Shown piece by piece: positions 52,336 through 63,024 of a stretch of 64,000 bases of DNA (positions within the stretch are counted from its first letter, which is position 1; every line of letters begins with the position of its first letter). Location: assembly GCA_029582165.1 (NCBI GenBank), contig CM055887.1:13505190-13569189 (forward strand). The letters are read 5' to 3'. The position numbers were made by a program, and so were the translations under genes. The DNA comes from Portulaca oleracea. Its lineage: Eukaryota; Streptophyta; Magnoliopsida; Caryophyllales; Portulacaceae. The notes below the pieces were generated by a model. It ran no database searches, was not told the DNA's origin, and saw only the letters and a list, made by a program, of their open reading frames with translations.

Positions 52336-53336
52336 AAATTCTGGGTCTAAAAATTGGGGCTTTCTTCTTTCTTCTTAATTTCAGACCCGAAAAACCTTCA
52401 TTCCAAGCCAAATTCAATACCTCTAAATTCAATACCTCCATTCACCCATTCGTCTGATGAATTTAGGAGCAGCAGTGATAGATGAAGGAGCAGCAGATTG
52501 AATTTAGGGTTGAATTTAGGGTTTAATGGAGGTATTGAATTTAGGGTTGAATTTAGGGCTCTTTTAGGTTAGCTTGAATTTACTCAGATGAAGGACATAA
52601 AACTTTTCGTGGCCATTTACAGAGGATGCCGAACTTCAGCACCATCAATACCTCCAAATTCACTTCCCCGAGGTGCGATTTTGGAGCCTGATGTTGACTT
52701 TAGGGTTTAATTTCTGCAAGATTGTGAAAACAGGGGGTGAAAGTTTAAGATGAAGATGAAGAATGAAGAGGAAGAAGAAGAACGTTGTAGGGGGTTGCTG
52801 GGTTTTTCCAAATTGAGGGAAATAATGAGGGACCAGTGAAAATTAATTGAGGGATTAGTTAATTAGGGCTTTTTTTATTCAATTATGTTATTATTTTACT
52901 TAATCAAAAATTACTATTGTCATTAACCTGCTACTTTAGGTGAGATGAATGTCTCAGTCGATTAAGTGGCAAAATTGTCCTAATTACAATAGTTTAATGG
53001 CATTTTGATGACATTTTTTTCGGGTGGTAAAATTGTAACTTTTGTATAGTTTAGTGGCAATTTTATCCAAGAACTCCACAACAATTACCACAAATAATGA
53101 GTGTTGGAAATATCCCTTTTCCTTCTTCCAGAATGCAGGTTTCCCCCCCACCACCATAGATGGTTAGATCTGCGCTGGAAATTATGAAGATTTGATTGGA
53201 GTTCCTTTCTAACTGCTCACATGTATATAGTGTGCTTCCCTTCCAAACGCTAGCCCACCTTGCAACTCATCTTTTATTAGCTCCAAACCCATAATTAGAT
53301 ATGGTTATTGTCTGTTAGGCTTAGATACCCTTGTGA
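52336..53336. other. Unassigned sequence between gypsy fragment and Athila-type element
   Basis: Noncoding. It contains repeated AAATTCAATACCTC and GAATTTAGGGTTGAATTTAG words (52400-52560) and repeats of TTTAGTGGCAATTTTAT-like phrases (52960-53070). Its right edge (53311-53341) resembles a decayed copia primer-site repeat. It may be a non-autonomous insertion that cut the gypsy gag. Confidence 0.4.
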
Positions 53337-53341
53337 GGCTC

Positions 53342-54777
53342 TGATAAGTGCTTCTTGTATATATGAGAACTTGGTTGTTTTGATGAGAATTTGGGGAATA
53401 TTTGATTTGATTATATTATTTTATACCCAAATTTCCCATATTACACTTGGTTTGGAGTTTGGTGAGTTTCGTAGGGAATTTGTGAAGAATCGATGTAAAC
53501 CGAGCCCAAAAAGCAAGTGTAGATCCAAGTTATGAGCTTAAAGGACCAAGAAGTGAGATGTTGGATCAACCAAGGCCCAAACAATGGCCCAAAGTACTCC
53601 TAGGCCTAAAAAAGACAGTGGCACGGGTGGTGTCTGCAGTGGCACGGGTAGTGCCTATGACCAGAACGTGAAGAATTATGAGCAGTGAAGCGACACGGGT
53701 AGTGCCTAGGGGGGCACGGTCCGTGTCACTATGGCGAGCACGTGTCCGCTACTGGCACGGTCCGTGCCTCTCCTGTCTTTTCATTTTCGGCGGTTTTGAG
53801 TTGATATTTGCCTATATTATGCTTATTTCCGGCGTAGTTTGAGAGAATCATCCACCATCATCCATTTTCATGCCCTAATCATATCATTCATTATCCATAT
53901 TCCATTCCATCATTGAAGATTGAGAGAAGATTGAAGATTGAAGAGCAACTCGAACATACTTTGAAGTGGAGGAGCAAAAGTCCTCCATTGTTGATTCCTA
54001 GCAAGTTTGTTCTTCACTTGGGTTTATTTCTCAATCTCTCATAGATTTCCATATGCTTTCTAGACTAGATTTCAATTGCTTTGTAGTTTTAAACATGAAT
54101 TGTGAGTAGTTCTTTTAGTTTAGGGGATGAACCTTTGAAGTTGCTTGATGAATTGACTTTGTTGGATTGAATTATCATGAATTTAGTTTTTTTCAATCTA
54201 TTTGGTCTTTGAATTGAATTGTTATTGCTTTTGCTTGATCACCAATTGCATGTTAATAGGTTGTTGAATGAAGTACCGAAAAGAGAAGTTTGATTACCCG
54301 AAAACCTAGATTAAACTAGTTAAAATTGTCTAGACATAGAAGTTTTAATTAGGGTTCTTGAGATAATTAGATCTTCAACCTTGACTAAATCGAAATAACC
54401 ACGAAAGTAGGTGCTTGGTTAGTCTTGGCAATTCGCTCTAGTGACAAAATCTCATTGCGAAGTGTTTTATGCTATTATCGAACCTTGATTGTGCAAATTA
54501 ATGAAATGAAAGTTCAATCCACATCGTTGATTCGTTATTTGACTTAGGTTTCATCCCCTGAACGCCTTTTTACCTTGATTAAATTCGAAAAGTTTGTGTG
54601 AATAACCCTTTGTTAGGTTCTTGATTGTGATTAGATTTAGAATTAGTTATTTCAAACCAAAAACGGATCGACTTAGCGATAAATTAGGAGGCTAGTTCAG
54701 TGCGTTGAAAGGAAAAGTCCTTGTGGGAACGACCTTGATTTATGCTACAATTTCACCCGTGCACTTGCGGCCTATCA
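53342..54777 (+). repeat. 5' LTR of Athila-type element
   Basis: TGATAAGTGCTTC to GCGGCCTATCA. At 53620-53770 it contains six CACGGGTRGTG or CACGGTCCGTG units. It is related to the solo LTR at 34599-36026. Confidence 0.93.
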
Positions 54778-54783
54778 AGTTTT

Positions 54784-54801
54784 TGGCGCCGTTGCCGGGG
54801 A
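54784..54801 (+). other. Primer binding site (tRNA-Asp)
   Basis: TGGCGCCGTTGCCGGGGA, six bases after the 5' LTR, complements the 3' end of plant tRNA-Asp. Confidence 0.85.
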
Positions 54802-54915
54802 CTTTGTCCCTAGCCAGCCACTGAACGAATACCCTATGGTTGCCTAAGTCATTTATTTTCTATTTTGATTTTTCTTGGTGTTTTGGTTTTGTCTTGCGAG
54901 GGCTACTCTACGTGC

Positions 54916-55728
54916 ATGCAAAAAGCTCCACTCTTTGAGCTTGATCCTGAAATCGAAAGAACCTTTCGCTCCCGGCGAAAGAAGCAAAAGTTAGAGCACG
55001 CCCGGAGAAGACAAGAAGAGAACTCCAAGCGAAAGAACACCATGTCCGGTGGAGGCGGCGGTGGAGAGCCTAGAATCACGCTTGGCTCCTATGTGATGCC
55101 GAATGTCACAAATCAACCCTCCGCCATTCATCCTCCAAGAGTGGCCTCTGACGATTTCGAGCTGAGGAGTTCACTCATCAATTTGGTGAAGGCCAACCCA
55201 TTCCATGGCCTCCCCAATGAAGATCCCAATCGGCACCTTCGCCTATTCAACCAAGCATGTGAGACCTTTAAGGCAAATGGTGCAACGCCCGATGCAATCA
55301 AGATGCGATTGTTTCCCTTCTCACTTGAAGGGAAGGCTTGGGAGTGGTTGGATGCTCTTCCATCAAGCTCTGCCATCACCACTTTTGACCAACTTGCTAG
55401 CTTATTCTTGGCGAAGTACTTTCCTCCTAGCAAGTTGACCAGCCTCCGGAATCAAATCTCAACATTTTTCCAAGAGCCGGATGAGTCCCTCTATGAAGCG
55501 TGGGAGAGGTTCAAGGACCTCTTACGTCAATGCCCCCACCATGGTTTAGAACCATGGGTCCCGATACAAGCCTTCTACAACGGGGTGGATGACAACTTGA
55601 GGGCCAACATCTTGGCGGCGGCGGGAGGCAACATCATGTCCAAAACAGTGGCGGAACTTCAAACTTTGATTGAGGAGATGGCAATCAATAGCTACTGGTC
55701 AAAGCCCGTTCAAGAGGACGGGAGGTAA
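54916..55728 (+). CDS. Gag, N-terminal part (Athila-type element)
   Basis: The first ATG of the frame is 54916 (MQKAPLFELDPEIERTFRSR). A Gly-rich linker is followed by the Retrotrans_gag domain: LVKANPFHGLPNEDPNRHL, KMRLFPFSLEGKAWEWLDAL, FLAKYFPPSKLTSLRNQIS and ESLYEAWERFKDLLRQCPHH. This is the nucleocapsid/capsid precursor that assembles particles around element RNA. The frame ends at 55728, but homology moves one base over at about 55700 (next entry). A single-base shift therefore separates capsid from the knuckle-protease region. Whether this is a mutation or a translational frameshift is unknown. Confidence 0.85.
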   Translation: MQKAPLFELDPEIERTFRSRRKKQKLEHARRRQEENSKRKNTMSGGGGGGEPRITLGSYVMPNVTNQPSAIHPPRVASDDFELRSSLINLVKANPFHGLPNEDPNRHLRLFNQACETFKANGATPDAIKMRLFPFSLEGKAWEWLDALPSSSAITTFDQLASLFLAKYFPPSKLTSLRNQISTFFQEPDESLYEAWERFKDLLRQCPHHGLEPWVPIQAFYNGVDDNLRANILAAAGGNIMSKTVAELQTLIEEMAINSYWSKPVQEDGR

Positions 55729-57190
55729 GTATGAAGTTGATGCTATTTCTATGTTGAATGCTAAGTTGGATGCCATGACTAAGAAGATGGATTTGTTGAA
55801 TGTGAATGCTCCCCCTCCCCAACCATGTGCGTCGTGTCAATCATATGAGCATGAGACCTTGAATTGTCCTAGTGGGTTGGTTAGCAATGAATCGACCGAA
55901 GTGGTTAACTATGTTGGTAACCCTTCTAATAGGCAAAACTTTGACCCTTTTTCCAATACTTACAATCCCGGTTTTAGGTTCCACCCGAACTTTTCTTACC
56001 GGAATAATAACCAAATGGGTCAACCCCAAGGACAAAGACAACCCCAACCACCTCCACCACAAGCTCCCCAAAAGCCTAACCTAGAGTCCATGATACAAGC
56101 TTTGATGTTGTCTCAACAACAACATCAACAACGGCAACTTGAGCATCAACAAAGACAAGATGAGGTGATTAAGGCCCTAGCTACTAAAGTTGACCTTATG
56201 AGCACCCACACTCAAATGCTTGAGAATCAAATTGTCATTCAAGCTGGTACCTCCACTACCCCTCCGGGAATGCTTCCCGGAAAGCCCGAACCTAACCCTA
56301 AGGAACAATGTAATGCCATTGTTTTGAGGAGTGGGACACAATATGAGGGACCTAGCATGCCAAATACCAAGCATGGGGGAGTAGTGATTGAGAAGCCTAG
56401 TGAGAATGTTGTTAGTTTTGAAAGAGAGAAAGACCTTGAGAGTGAGCATTCAAAAGAGAACACCGAAACCCGACCTTCATCTCCACCTAGAGTTTACAAA
56501 CCACCGTTACCCTTTCCTCAAAGATATGCTAAGGCTAAATTTGATGCAAAATTCGGCAAGTTCTTTAATATGTTAAAGCAATTGAATGTGAATGTGCCGA
56601 TTTTGGATGTTTTATCTCAAATGCCTTTGTATGCTAAGTTTTTGAAAGAAATCCTCTCTAAAAAGAGGAAAATTGATGAAATTGAGGAAGTCGCTTTGAC
56701 TGAAGAATGTAGTTCCGTGGTTCTTAACAAGCTTACTCCTAAGCTTAAGGACCCGGGAAGCTTGAGTATTCCATGTGGCCTAGGTAGCTTAACCGTTGAT
56801 CGAGCTTTGTGTGATGTGGGTTCTAGTGTAAGCTTAATGCCCTATTCTTTGTATGAACGGTTGAACCTAGGAGAGTTGAGACCAACTACCATGTCATTGC
56901 AAATGGCGGATCGTTCTATCAAGTACCCTAAGGGTATTTTGGAGGATTTTCCCCTTAAGGTGGGTGATTGCTATGTGCCGATTGATTTTGTCATCATTGA
57001 TAGGCCCGAAGATTCCCGTACCCAAATCATTTTGGGGAGACCTTTTCTTGCTACCGTAGGGTGTGTCATAGATGTACAATGTGGAAAGATGAAGTTTAGG
57101 ATAGGGGAACATGAATTTGAGTTTGATTTATTCCGTGATGTTTTGCCACGTGGCGTTTCCCCTTGTTTTGGTGTTGATGTGTTTGGTTAG
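55700..57190 (+). CDS. Gag C-terminus and aspartic protease (Athila-type element)
   Basis: Continues the preceding gag in the +1 frame (GGKYEVDAISMLNAKLDAMT). It has a CCHC knuckle (CASCQSYEHETLNC), a Gln/Pro-rich spacer, and the conserved NAIVLRSGTQY and PPLPFPQRYAKAKFDAKFGK segments. The retropepsin-like part follows with LCDVGSSVSLMPYSLYERL, near 56810 (usual form D-x-G-A/S), and ends TQIILGRPFLATVGCVIDV. The frame stops at TAG 57188-57190, where Athila polyproteins would lead into RT. Most of it is intact, so Gag-PR protein may be made if the frameshift is bypassed. Confidence 0.82.
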   Translation, partial: QSPFKRTGGKYEVDAISMLNAKLDAMTKKMDLLNVNAPPPQPCASCQSYEHETLNCPSGLVSNESTEVVNYVGNPSNRQNFDPFSNTYNPGFRFHPNFSYRNNNQMGQPQGQRQPQPPPPQAPQKPNLESMIQALMLSQQQHQQRQLEHQQRQDEVIKALATKVDLMSTHTQMLENQIVIQAGTSTTPPGMLPGKPEPNPKEQCNAIVLRSGTQYEGPSMPNTKHGGVVIEKPSENVVSFEREKDLESEHSKENTETRPSSPPRVYKPPLPFPQRYAKAKFDAKFGKFFNMLKQLNVNVPILDVLSQMPLYAKFLKEILSKKRKIDEIEEVALTEECSSVVLNKLTPKLKDPGSLSIPCGLGSLTVDRALCDVGSSVSLMPYSLYERLNLGELRPTTMSLQMADRSIKYPKGILEDFPLKVGDCYVPIDFVIIDRPEDSRTQIILGRPFLATVGCVIDVQCGKMKFRIGEHEFEFDLFRDVLPRGVSPCFGVDVFG

Positions 57191-57580
57191 AAGGATAAGA
57201 ATGTTGATGGTTTGATTTGTGAAAAGAAAGATGATTGTGTGCATGTAGTGGAGAGTGAAAAACTTGAGAAGTTTCATGATAATTTTGTTGAACATCCTCG
57301 TGGTTTATTTATTGATAAAGGCCATGAACTTGGCGATGCAAGAGTGGGAATAAAAGAAATTTTGCTCCCACCTAACATCATCAAGAACGTGCCTTATGCT
57401 ATTAACAAGGGTACGTTGGATGAGATTTTCAGGTTTGATGATGGAGATCCCTCCATTTTTGACGGAGGTGATGAGTTTGACCCAAGCTGTGGGGTCAATT
57501 TGAAGATGTTTGGAGGTACTATGCAATGTGAAGCTCCAAAAGCCCTTGGCTATGGAGTTATGGACTATTCACCGGGTTGA
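57191..57580 (+). pseudogene. In-frame continuation after the protease TAG
   Basis: After TAG 57188-57190 the same frame stays open for about 130 codons (LICEKKDDCVHVVESEKLEK … EAPKALGYGVMDYSPG), with no ATG near its start. It is acidic, Asp/Gly-rich and has no RT motif. It is probably what remains of the protease-RT spacer, or of the C-terminal end of pol fused by the deletion. It could only be expressed by stop readthrough. Confidence 0.45.
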
Positions 57581-59621
57581 GAGGTACCTTGTCCAGCTTA
57601 GGACATTAAACAAGCGCTTCTTGGGAGGCAACCCAAGCTTTTTCGATTTTATTTTATTTTTTTTTAGGATTTTCTAAAATTTTTTCTTATTTTTCTTCTT
57701 TTTATTTTTGATTTTTCTAGATTTGTGTTTTCTTCCTTTGCTTCTCGGGTGATGTTTCGCACTGCGGACAATGCTCGGTTCAAGCATGGGGGGATTTGTG
57801 TAAACTTTTTGTGGATATGTGTGTTTTGAGTCGTTTTTATTTTTGATTTTTAACTTGTTTTGAGTCTTTTTCTTTTGTTGTTTTGATTTTATTTCTTTTG
57901 TTTTCTAGATTTTCTTGTAGTTTTTAATTTCTTCTTTCGTAGGTTGTTTTCGTTTTCTTATTTTCTTATTTTCATTTTGAGTCTTGTAAAAAGTTTTTGA
58001 GAAAAAATAAAAGAAAAAAAATTGGAAAATAGAAAAAATTAAAAAAAAAACTGTTTGATATAAGATTTGGCGTGATAATTTTCTTTTGACTTGATTTGAT
58101 CCTGTATAGCCCGTTTGTGAAAGACTGTGAATTGACATGAGTTGTGAAGCTAATTGTTGTGAGAATTGTGCTAGGATAGTAAGACCGGTTGCCTTTGTTT
58201 CTATTGTAAGAGTGAGTTGTGCATATGCATATCTTTTTAAACTAGGTAATGATTGTTGAGCGCTACCCGTGAGTCCACATAAGCCTAAAAGAAAAGACTA
58301 ATCATTTTTATTAGTCTAATTTCCATGAGTGACTCACCATTGTTGCATCCTCCATCATTTGCTTTGCATCTCCTTGAAAAATCTATGCGTTGTACATTGA
58401 CAAGATGATAGAGGCATTAGGATTTGAACCCGCAAGCCTTGACCACCCGTTTACATCATAATATCCTTAGTTAGCCCTTTCTAGCCTTGACTTTTTCTCT
58501 TCTTGAACCCACATTATGAGCCTTGGCCGATTATATATTTCCTACCCTTAAGCCATTGCTTGAAATGTGTTGAGTATGAAGTTGGGTTGATTGTGGTTAC
58601 TTTGGTGGTTTGGTTTGTGATGGGGATTGGGTTGAGTTGTAAATATTGATTTGATTCCCCCAATTATGTGCATTGAGGTTGTTGGTTGGAATTGGTAACT
58701 TGCCTAGTGAGGTGTATATAAGTGTGAGTTTGTTTGTTTGTGTGTTTTATTCAAAGAAAAAAAGGAAAAAAGAAAAAAAACAAAACAAAAGAAAAAAGAA
58801 AAAGCAGAAAAAAAGGGAAAAAAAATCGGAGAATTCCGGAAAAAAATGAAAAAAAAGTGAATAAAGTGTTTGACATTGTGTTTCTTTTGTTTAGAGGCAA
58901 GTTTCCAATTGTTTGTGGGGTTGATTTGGATTGATTTTAAGTGGTGAGAGTGTATGTATGTTGAATTGGTGCAACATAATTTCAAGCTTTGGCTTTTAGC
59001 TCCACAATTCCCAAATATTTTCCACTCCTTAACCTTAACCTTAGCCCCGTTACAACCCTTGAAAGTCCTCTTGATTGTCATTGTTGCTTTGCAAATTGCG
59101 GTGGAGAGTTGAGATTCTTAGCAAATACGTGGTTGGTTGTGGCTTTGGTTTGAGTATTTGAGCGAACTTTCAATGATTTTTCATCTTTAAACACATGAGA
59201 GGAGTGTTTCCACATTCCCAGAAAGTGAGTTTGCTCTTCATTCTTACCTAGTTTCATGCTTAACATGTGCCTTCTTATCTCATTCGGTGATTAAGGGTGA
59301 TTGGTTGAACTTGATGAGTACCATTCTTGAATAATTTGTCTTCATTCACTTGTGTAAATTGGCTTCTTTGTCACTCTTGGGTTGTACTTTAGATTAGATT
59401 GGGTTGATTGAATGTTCTATCATTGCCATCCTGCAGATTTGTAATTAAATAAAAAATTTTCGTTTTCGTTAATTTTTACTTTTGAGTCTTTTTGTTTTTG
59501 CTTTGAGTTCTTTGAGTCTTTTTGTCCCGTTTTCTTTAATTTTCTTTAATTTTCTTTCGTTGCCTTTTCTTTTGAGTTTGGACTTGCTTAGGGACAAGCA
59601 AGGACTAAGCATGGGGGATTT
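57581..59621 (+). other. 3' noncoding part of the Athila-type element
   Basis: Begins with the Athila-associated segment AAGCGCTTCTTGGGAGGCAA (57613-57632), usually found just after pol. The next 2 kb is noncoding, with T-rich (57640-58020) and A/G-rich (58750-58870) tracts. CAAGCATGGGGGGATT at 57783 and the near-identical AAGCATGGGGGATT (59608-59621) occur twice. The second is the polypurine tract touching the 3' LTR. Confidence 0.7.
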
Positions 59622-61037
59622 TGATAAGTGCTTCTTGTATATATGAGAACTTGGTTGTTTTGATGAGAATTTGGGGAATATTTGATTTGATTATGTTATT
59701 TTATACCCGAATTTCCCATATTACACTTGGTTTGGAGTTTGGTGAGTTTTGTAAGGAATTTGTGAAGAATCGATGTAAACCGAGCCCAAAAAGCAAGTGT
59801 AGATCCAAGTTATGAGCTTAAAGGACCAAGAAGTGAGATGTTGGATCACCCAAAGCCAAAACAATGGCCCAAAGTACTCCTAGGCCTGAAAAAGACAGTG
59901 GCACGGGTGGTGTCTGCAGTGGCACGGGTAGTGCCTATGACCAGAACGTGAAGAATTATGAGCAGTGAAGCGACACGGGTAGTGCCTAGGGGGCACGGTC
60001 CGTGTCACTATGAGCACGGTCCGTGTCACCTGGCCTCTTTTCATTTTCGGCGGTTTTGAGTTGATATTTGCCTATATTATGCTTATTTCCGGCGTAGTTT
60101 GAGAGAATCATCCACCATCATCCATTTTCATGCCCTAATCATATCATTCATTATCCATATTCCATTCCATCATTGAAGATTGAGAGAAGATTGAAGATTG
60201 AGGAGCAACTCGAACATACTTTGAAGTGGAGGAGCAAAAGTCCTCCATTGTTGATTCCTAGCAAGTTTGTTCTTCACTTGGGTTTATTTCTCAATCTCTC
60301 ATAGATTTCCATATGCTTTCTAGACTAGATTTCAATTGCTTTGTAGTTTTAAACATGAATTGTGAGTAGTTCTTTTAGTTTAGGGGATGAACCTTTGAAG
60401 TTGCTTGATGAATTGACTTTGTTGGATTGAATTGTCATGAATTTAGTTTGTTTCAATCTATTTGGTCTTTGAATTGAATTGTTATTGCTTTTGCTTGATC
60501 ACCAATTGCATGTTAATAGGTTGTTGAATGAACTACCGAAAGGAGAAGTTTGATTACCCGAAAACCTAGATTAAACTAGTTAAAATTGTCTAGACATAGA
60601 AGTTTTAATCAGGGTTCTTGAGATAATTAGATCTTCAACCTTGACTAAATCGAAATAACCACGAAAGTAGGTGCTTGGTTAGTCTTGGCAATTCGCTCTA
60701 GTGACAAAATCTCATTGCGGAGTGTTTTATGCTATTATCGAACCTTGATTGTGCAAATTAATGAAATGAAAGTTCAATCCACATCGTTGATTCGTTATTT
60801 GACTTAGGTTTCATCCCCTGAACGCCTTTTTACCTTGATTAAATTCGAAAAGTTTGTGTGAATAACCCTTTGTTAGGTTCTTGATTGTGATTAGATTTAG
60901 AATTAGTTATTTCAAACCAAAAACGGATCGACTTAGCGATAAATTAGGAGGCTAGTTCAGTGCGTTGAAAGGAAAAGTCCCTGTGGGAAGGACCTTGATT
61001 TATGCTACAATTTCACCCGTGCACTTGCGGCCTATCA
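59622..61037 (+). repeat. 3' LTR of Athila-type element
   Basis: TGATAAGTGCTTC to GCGGCCTATCA, near-identical to the 5' LTR. It is shorter by about 20 bp because one CACGG-type unit differs in the repeat array near 60000. Confidence 0.93.
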
Positions 61038-61052
61038 GGCTCTGATACCACT
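61038..61052 (-). other. Primer-site remnant left of copia LTR
   Basis: On the minus strand this reads AGTGGTATCAGAGCC, a tRNA-Met primer site. It implies that the LTR at 61053-61620 once also served as the 5' LTR of another unit to its left. The first 5 bp are also the target duplication of the Athila-type element. Confidence 0.7.
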
Positions 61053-61620
61053 TGTTAGGATCGAGGTAAAATAAAGGGCCTAGTATTTGTTGCGGAAGAG
61101 GAAATTAACAGGATGTATAAATTGAGAACAAATATATAACAAGATAAGTAATTAAAATAGAGAGTCTAAAGACACACGATTTACGTGGAAACCCAAATCG
61201 GGAAAAAACCACGGACGGCAACAGAGCAATAATCCACTAGTATAAGGGGAGAGATTACAAGAGAGATCTCAAATGAATATATAACACAACGAGATCGACG
61301 ACAAGATTTCAAGGGGTTAATCGCACAACGAGAATATACTGAAGACAAAATAATAACTCTCTAAAAAAGTACTCTCACAACCTAGGGATGGGTAGAGGTG
61401 AAAAATGTTCTGCGTGTATCTGAATAGGTGAATAAAACCCTCTATTTATAGGAAAAACTCCCTATAAACCTAACTTGACTCCCACTCCAATTGGATTTAG
61501 AATATAATACAAAAAGGAAACATAACATAATAAAGAAACCTAAATAATATCTTAATACAATTTGGAAACAAATAGTTGTGAGATCAAGAGACTGGGTGAT
61601 TTTATGACACTTTCCTAACA
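61053..61620 (-). repeat. 3' LTR of minus-strand copia element
   Basis: Plus-strand ends TGTTAGGATCGAGG and CTTTCCTAACA. On the minus strand it carries a TATAAATA promoter box near 61443-61450. Confidence 0.85.
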
Positions 61621-61652
61621 ATCTCCACCTTGGACTATAATCTCCGGTACCA

Positions 61653-62949
61653 TCATAGAGCCCAGAAGGGCGATAAGATGTGATGAGCATCAACTGAATT
61701 CAAGTCACCCCTGAACTCAGTAAGAGATGAGGTTGTAGAAACGGCTGTAGACCCTGTAATAGTAGAACACTGTTGAATATAAAGACCGCCTTTCCTGGAA
61801 TCTTTGAATAAAGTTAAACCGTTAGATATGATCAAAACTCCACCTTCAGCTGAATACCTACAACCCTCAGATTCGAGAGTCCTTAGAGAGATGAGATTAC
61901 ACTTTAAGTCAGGAATATGGCGAACATTTGTAAGAGTCCTGATAACTCCGTCATGAGTCTTGATATCAACTGTACCAATCCCAAGAACATTTGTAAGAGC
62001 ACTGTTGGCCATATGAACAACATCCAAACCAATAGAATAATATGCAGAACGCCAATCCTTGTGAGGACACATATGATAAGTATAACCGCTATCAAGAACC
62101 CAATTAAACTTATTACCCTCTTCAGGAGGAGAAACAAGAAAACCTTCAGCATCATCTTCATCTACAACAATATCAGCTTCAGCCTTGTGCTGAGCTTCTT
62201 TTTGAATTTGTTCCTTCTCCAACTTTCTTTTCAAGTTATAACACTCAGATACATGATGACCAGGCTTACGACAGTAGCGACAGGTAGTGTTGGAACACCC
62301 TTTAGACTTTGACCTGGCTTTATCACTAGAACCCCCATTATTAGTAGTTTCACCTCTAACAATCAAGCCTTCAGCTTTTTCAGAACGAACTTCAAGATCT
62401 AATTTTTCCTTAGACATCACATTAGATTTGACATCCTCGAAAGACAGGGTTTCATTGTTAGAATATAATATGATTTCTTTAAAGTGCTTGTATGAATGGC
62501 GCAAAGAGAGAACCAACAAAATAGCCTTCATCATTAATTTCAACCTCCAAATTTGCCAGATCAATAATAATGGAGTTGAATTCATCAAGATGTTTTTGAA
62601 TAGGAGTACCTTCAGCCATGGAGAACGTATATAAAAGTTCTTTGACACGGATTTTGTTGGCGAGGCTTTTAGTCATGTAGAGAGACTCCAAGGCCAACCA
62701 GAGATCTGCAGTAGTGGTTTTGTTCATTACCTCACGGAGAGGTGCTAGACACAACTGGATTGCCGTAAGAGCCCTTTCATCGAGATCCTCCCAAACATCG
62801 TCACTCATATTTTCAGGCTTTTTGGACTTCCCATCCAATGCTTTCTTCAATTCATTCTGAGTAAGAATGGCCTTCATCTGGACTCTCCAATTAATACTGA
62901 AACTGATCACACCGTCGAACTTCTCAATATCAAACATAACAGTAGGCAT
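61653..62949 (-). pseudogene. Gag-protease of minus-strand copia element
   Basis: ATG 62949 starts MPTVMFDIEKFDGVISFSIN and runs through a UBN2-type gag (WRVQMKAILTQ, LWLALESLYMTKSLANKIRV) with a frameshift near 62500. The second frame (to 61653) has a CCHC knuckle CRYCRKPGHHVSEC, a retropepsin motif FNWVLDSGYTYHMCPHKDW, and pre-integrase VRHIPDLKCNLISLRTLESE. It then ends FWAL-stop, 33 bases from the LTR. Tnt1/Tork type and similar in order to the array units, but clearly diverged in sequence. Confidence 0.82.
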
Positions 62950-62984
62950 CCTGAACTAGACAGAAAAAATTAGATTAAACCTCG

Positions 62985-63024
62985 CTCAGATACCACTTGT
63001 TAGGCTCAGATACCACTTGTTAGG
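62985..63024 (-). repeat. Exact 20-bp tandem duplication covering the primer site
   Basis: CTCAGATACCACTTGTTAGG occurs twice in a row, at 62985-63004 and 63005-63024. Each copy contains the primer site complement plus the first bases of the LTR. Confidence 0.9.

Larger units (their letters stand above)
53342..61037 (+). mobile_element. Complete non-autonomous Athila-type gypsy element (LTR-gag-PR-LTR)
   Basis: 7696 bp with two LTRs (1436 and 1416 bp) and a perfect target duplication GGCTC (53337-53341; 61038-61042). The primer site TGGCGCCGTTGCCGGGGA complements plant tRNA-Asp, as is usual for Athila. It has gag and protease coding sequence but no RT, RNase H or integrase anywhere in the 4.8 kb interior. 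The LTRs differ at only about 15-20 bases by eye plus one ~20-bp indel, so insertion is recent. It would need enzymes from a related autonomous element to move. Confidence 0.92.

Noticed and set aside
58704..59081. Phe/Lys-rich frames on both strands
   Set aside because: They fall in the A/G-rich low-complexity part of the Athila-type 3' noncoding region.
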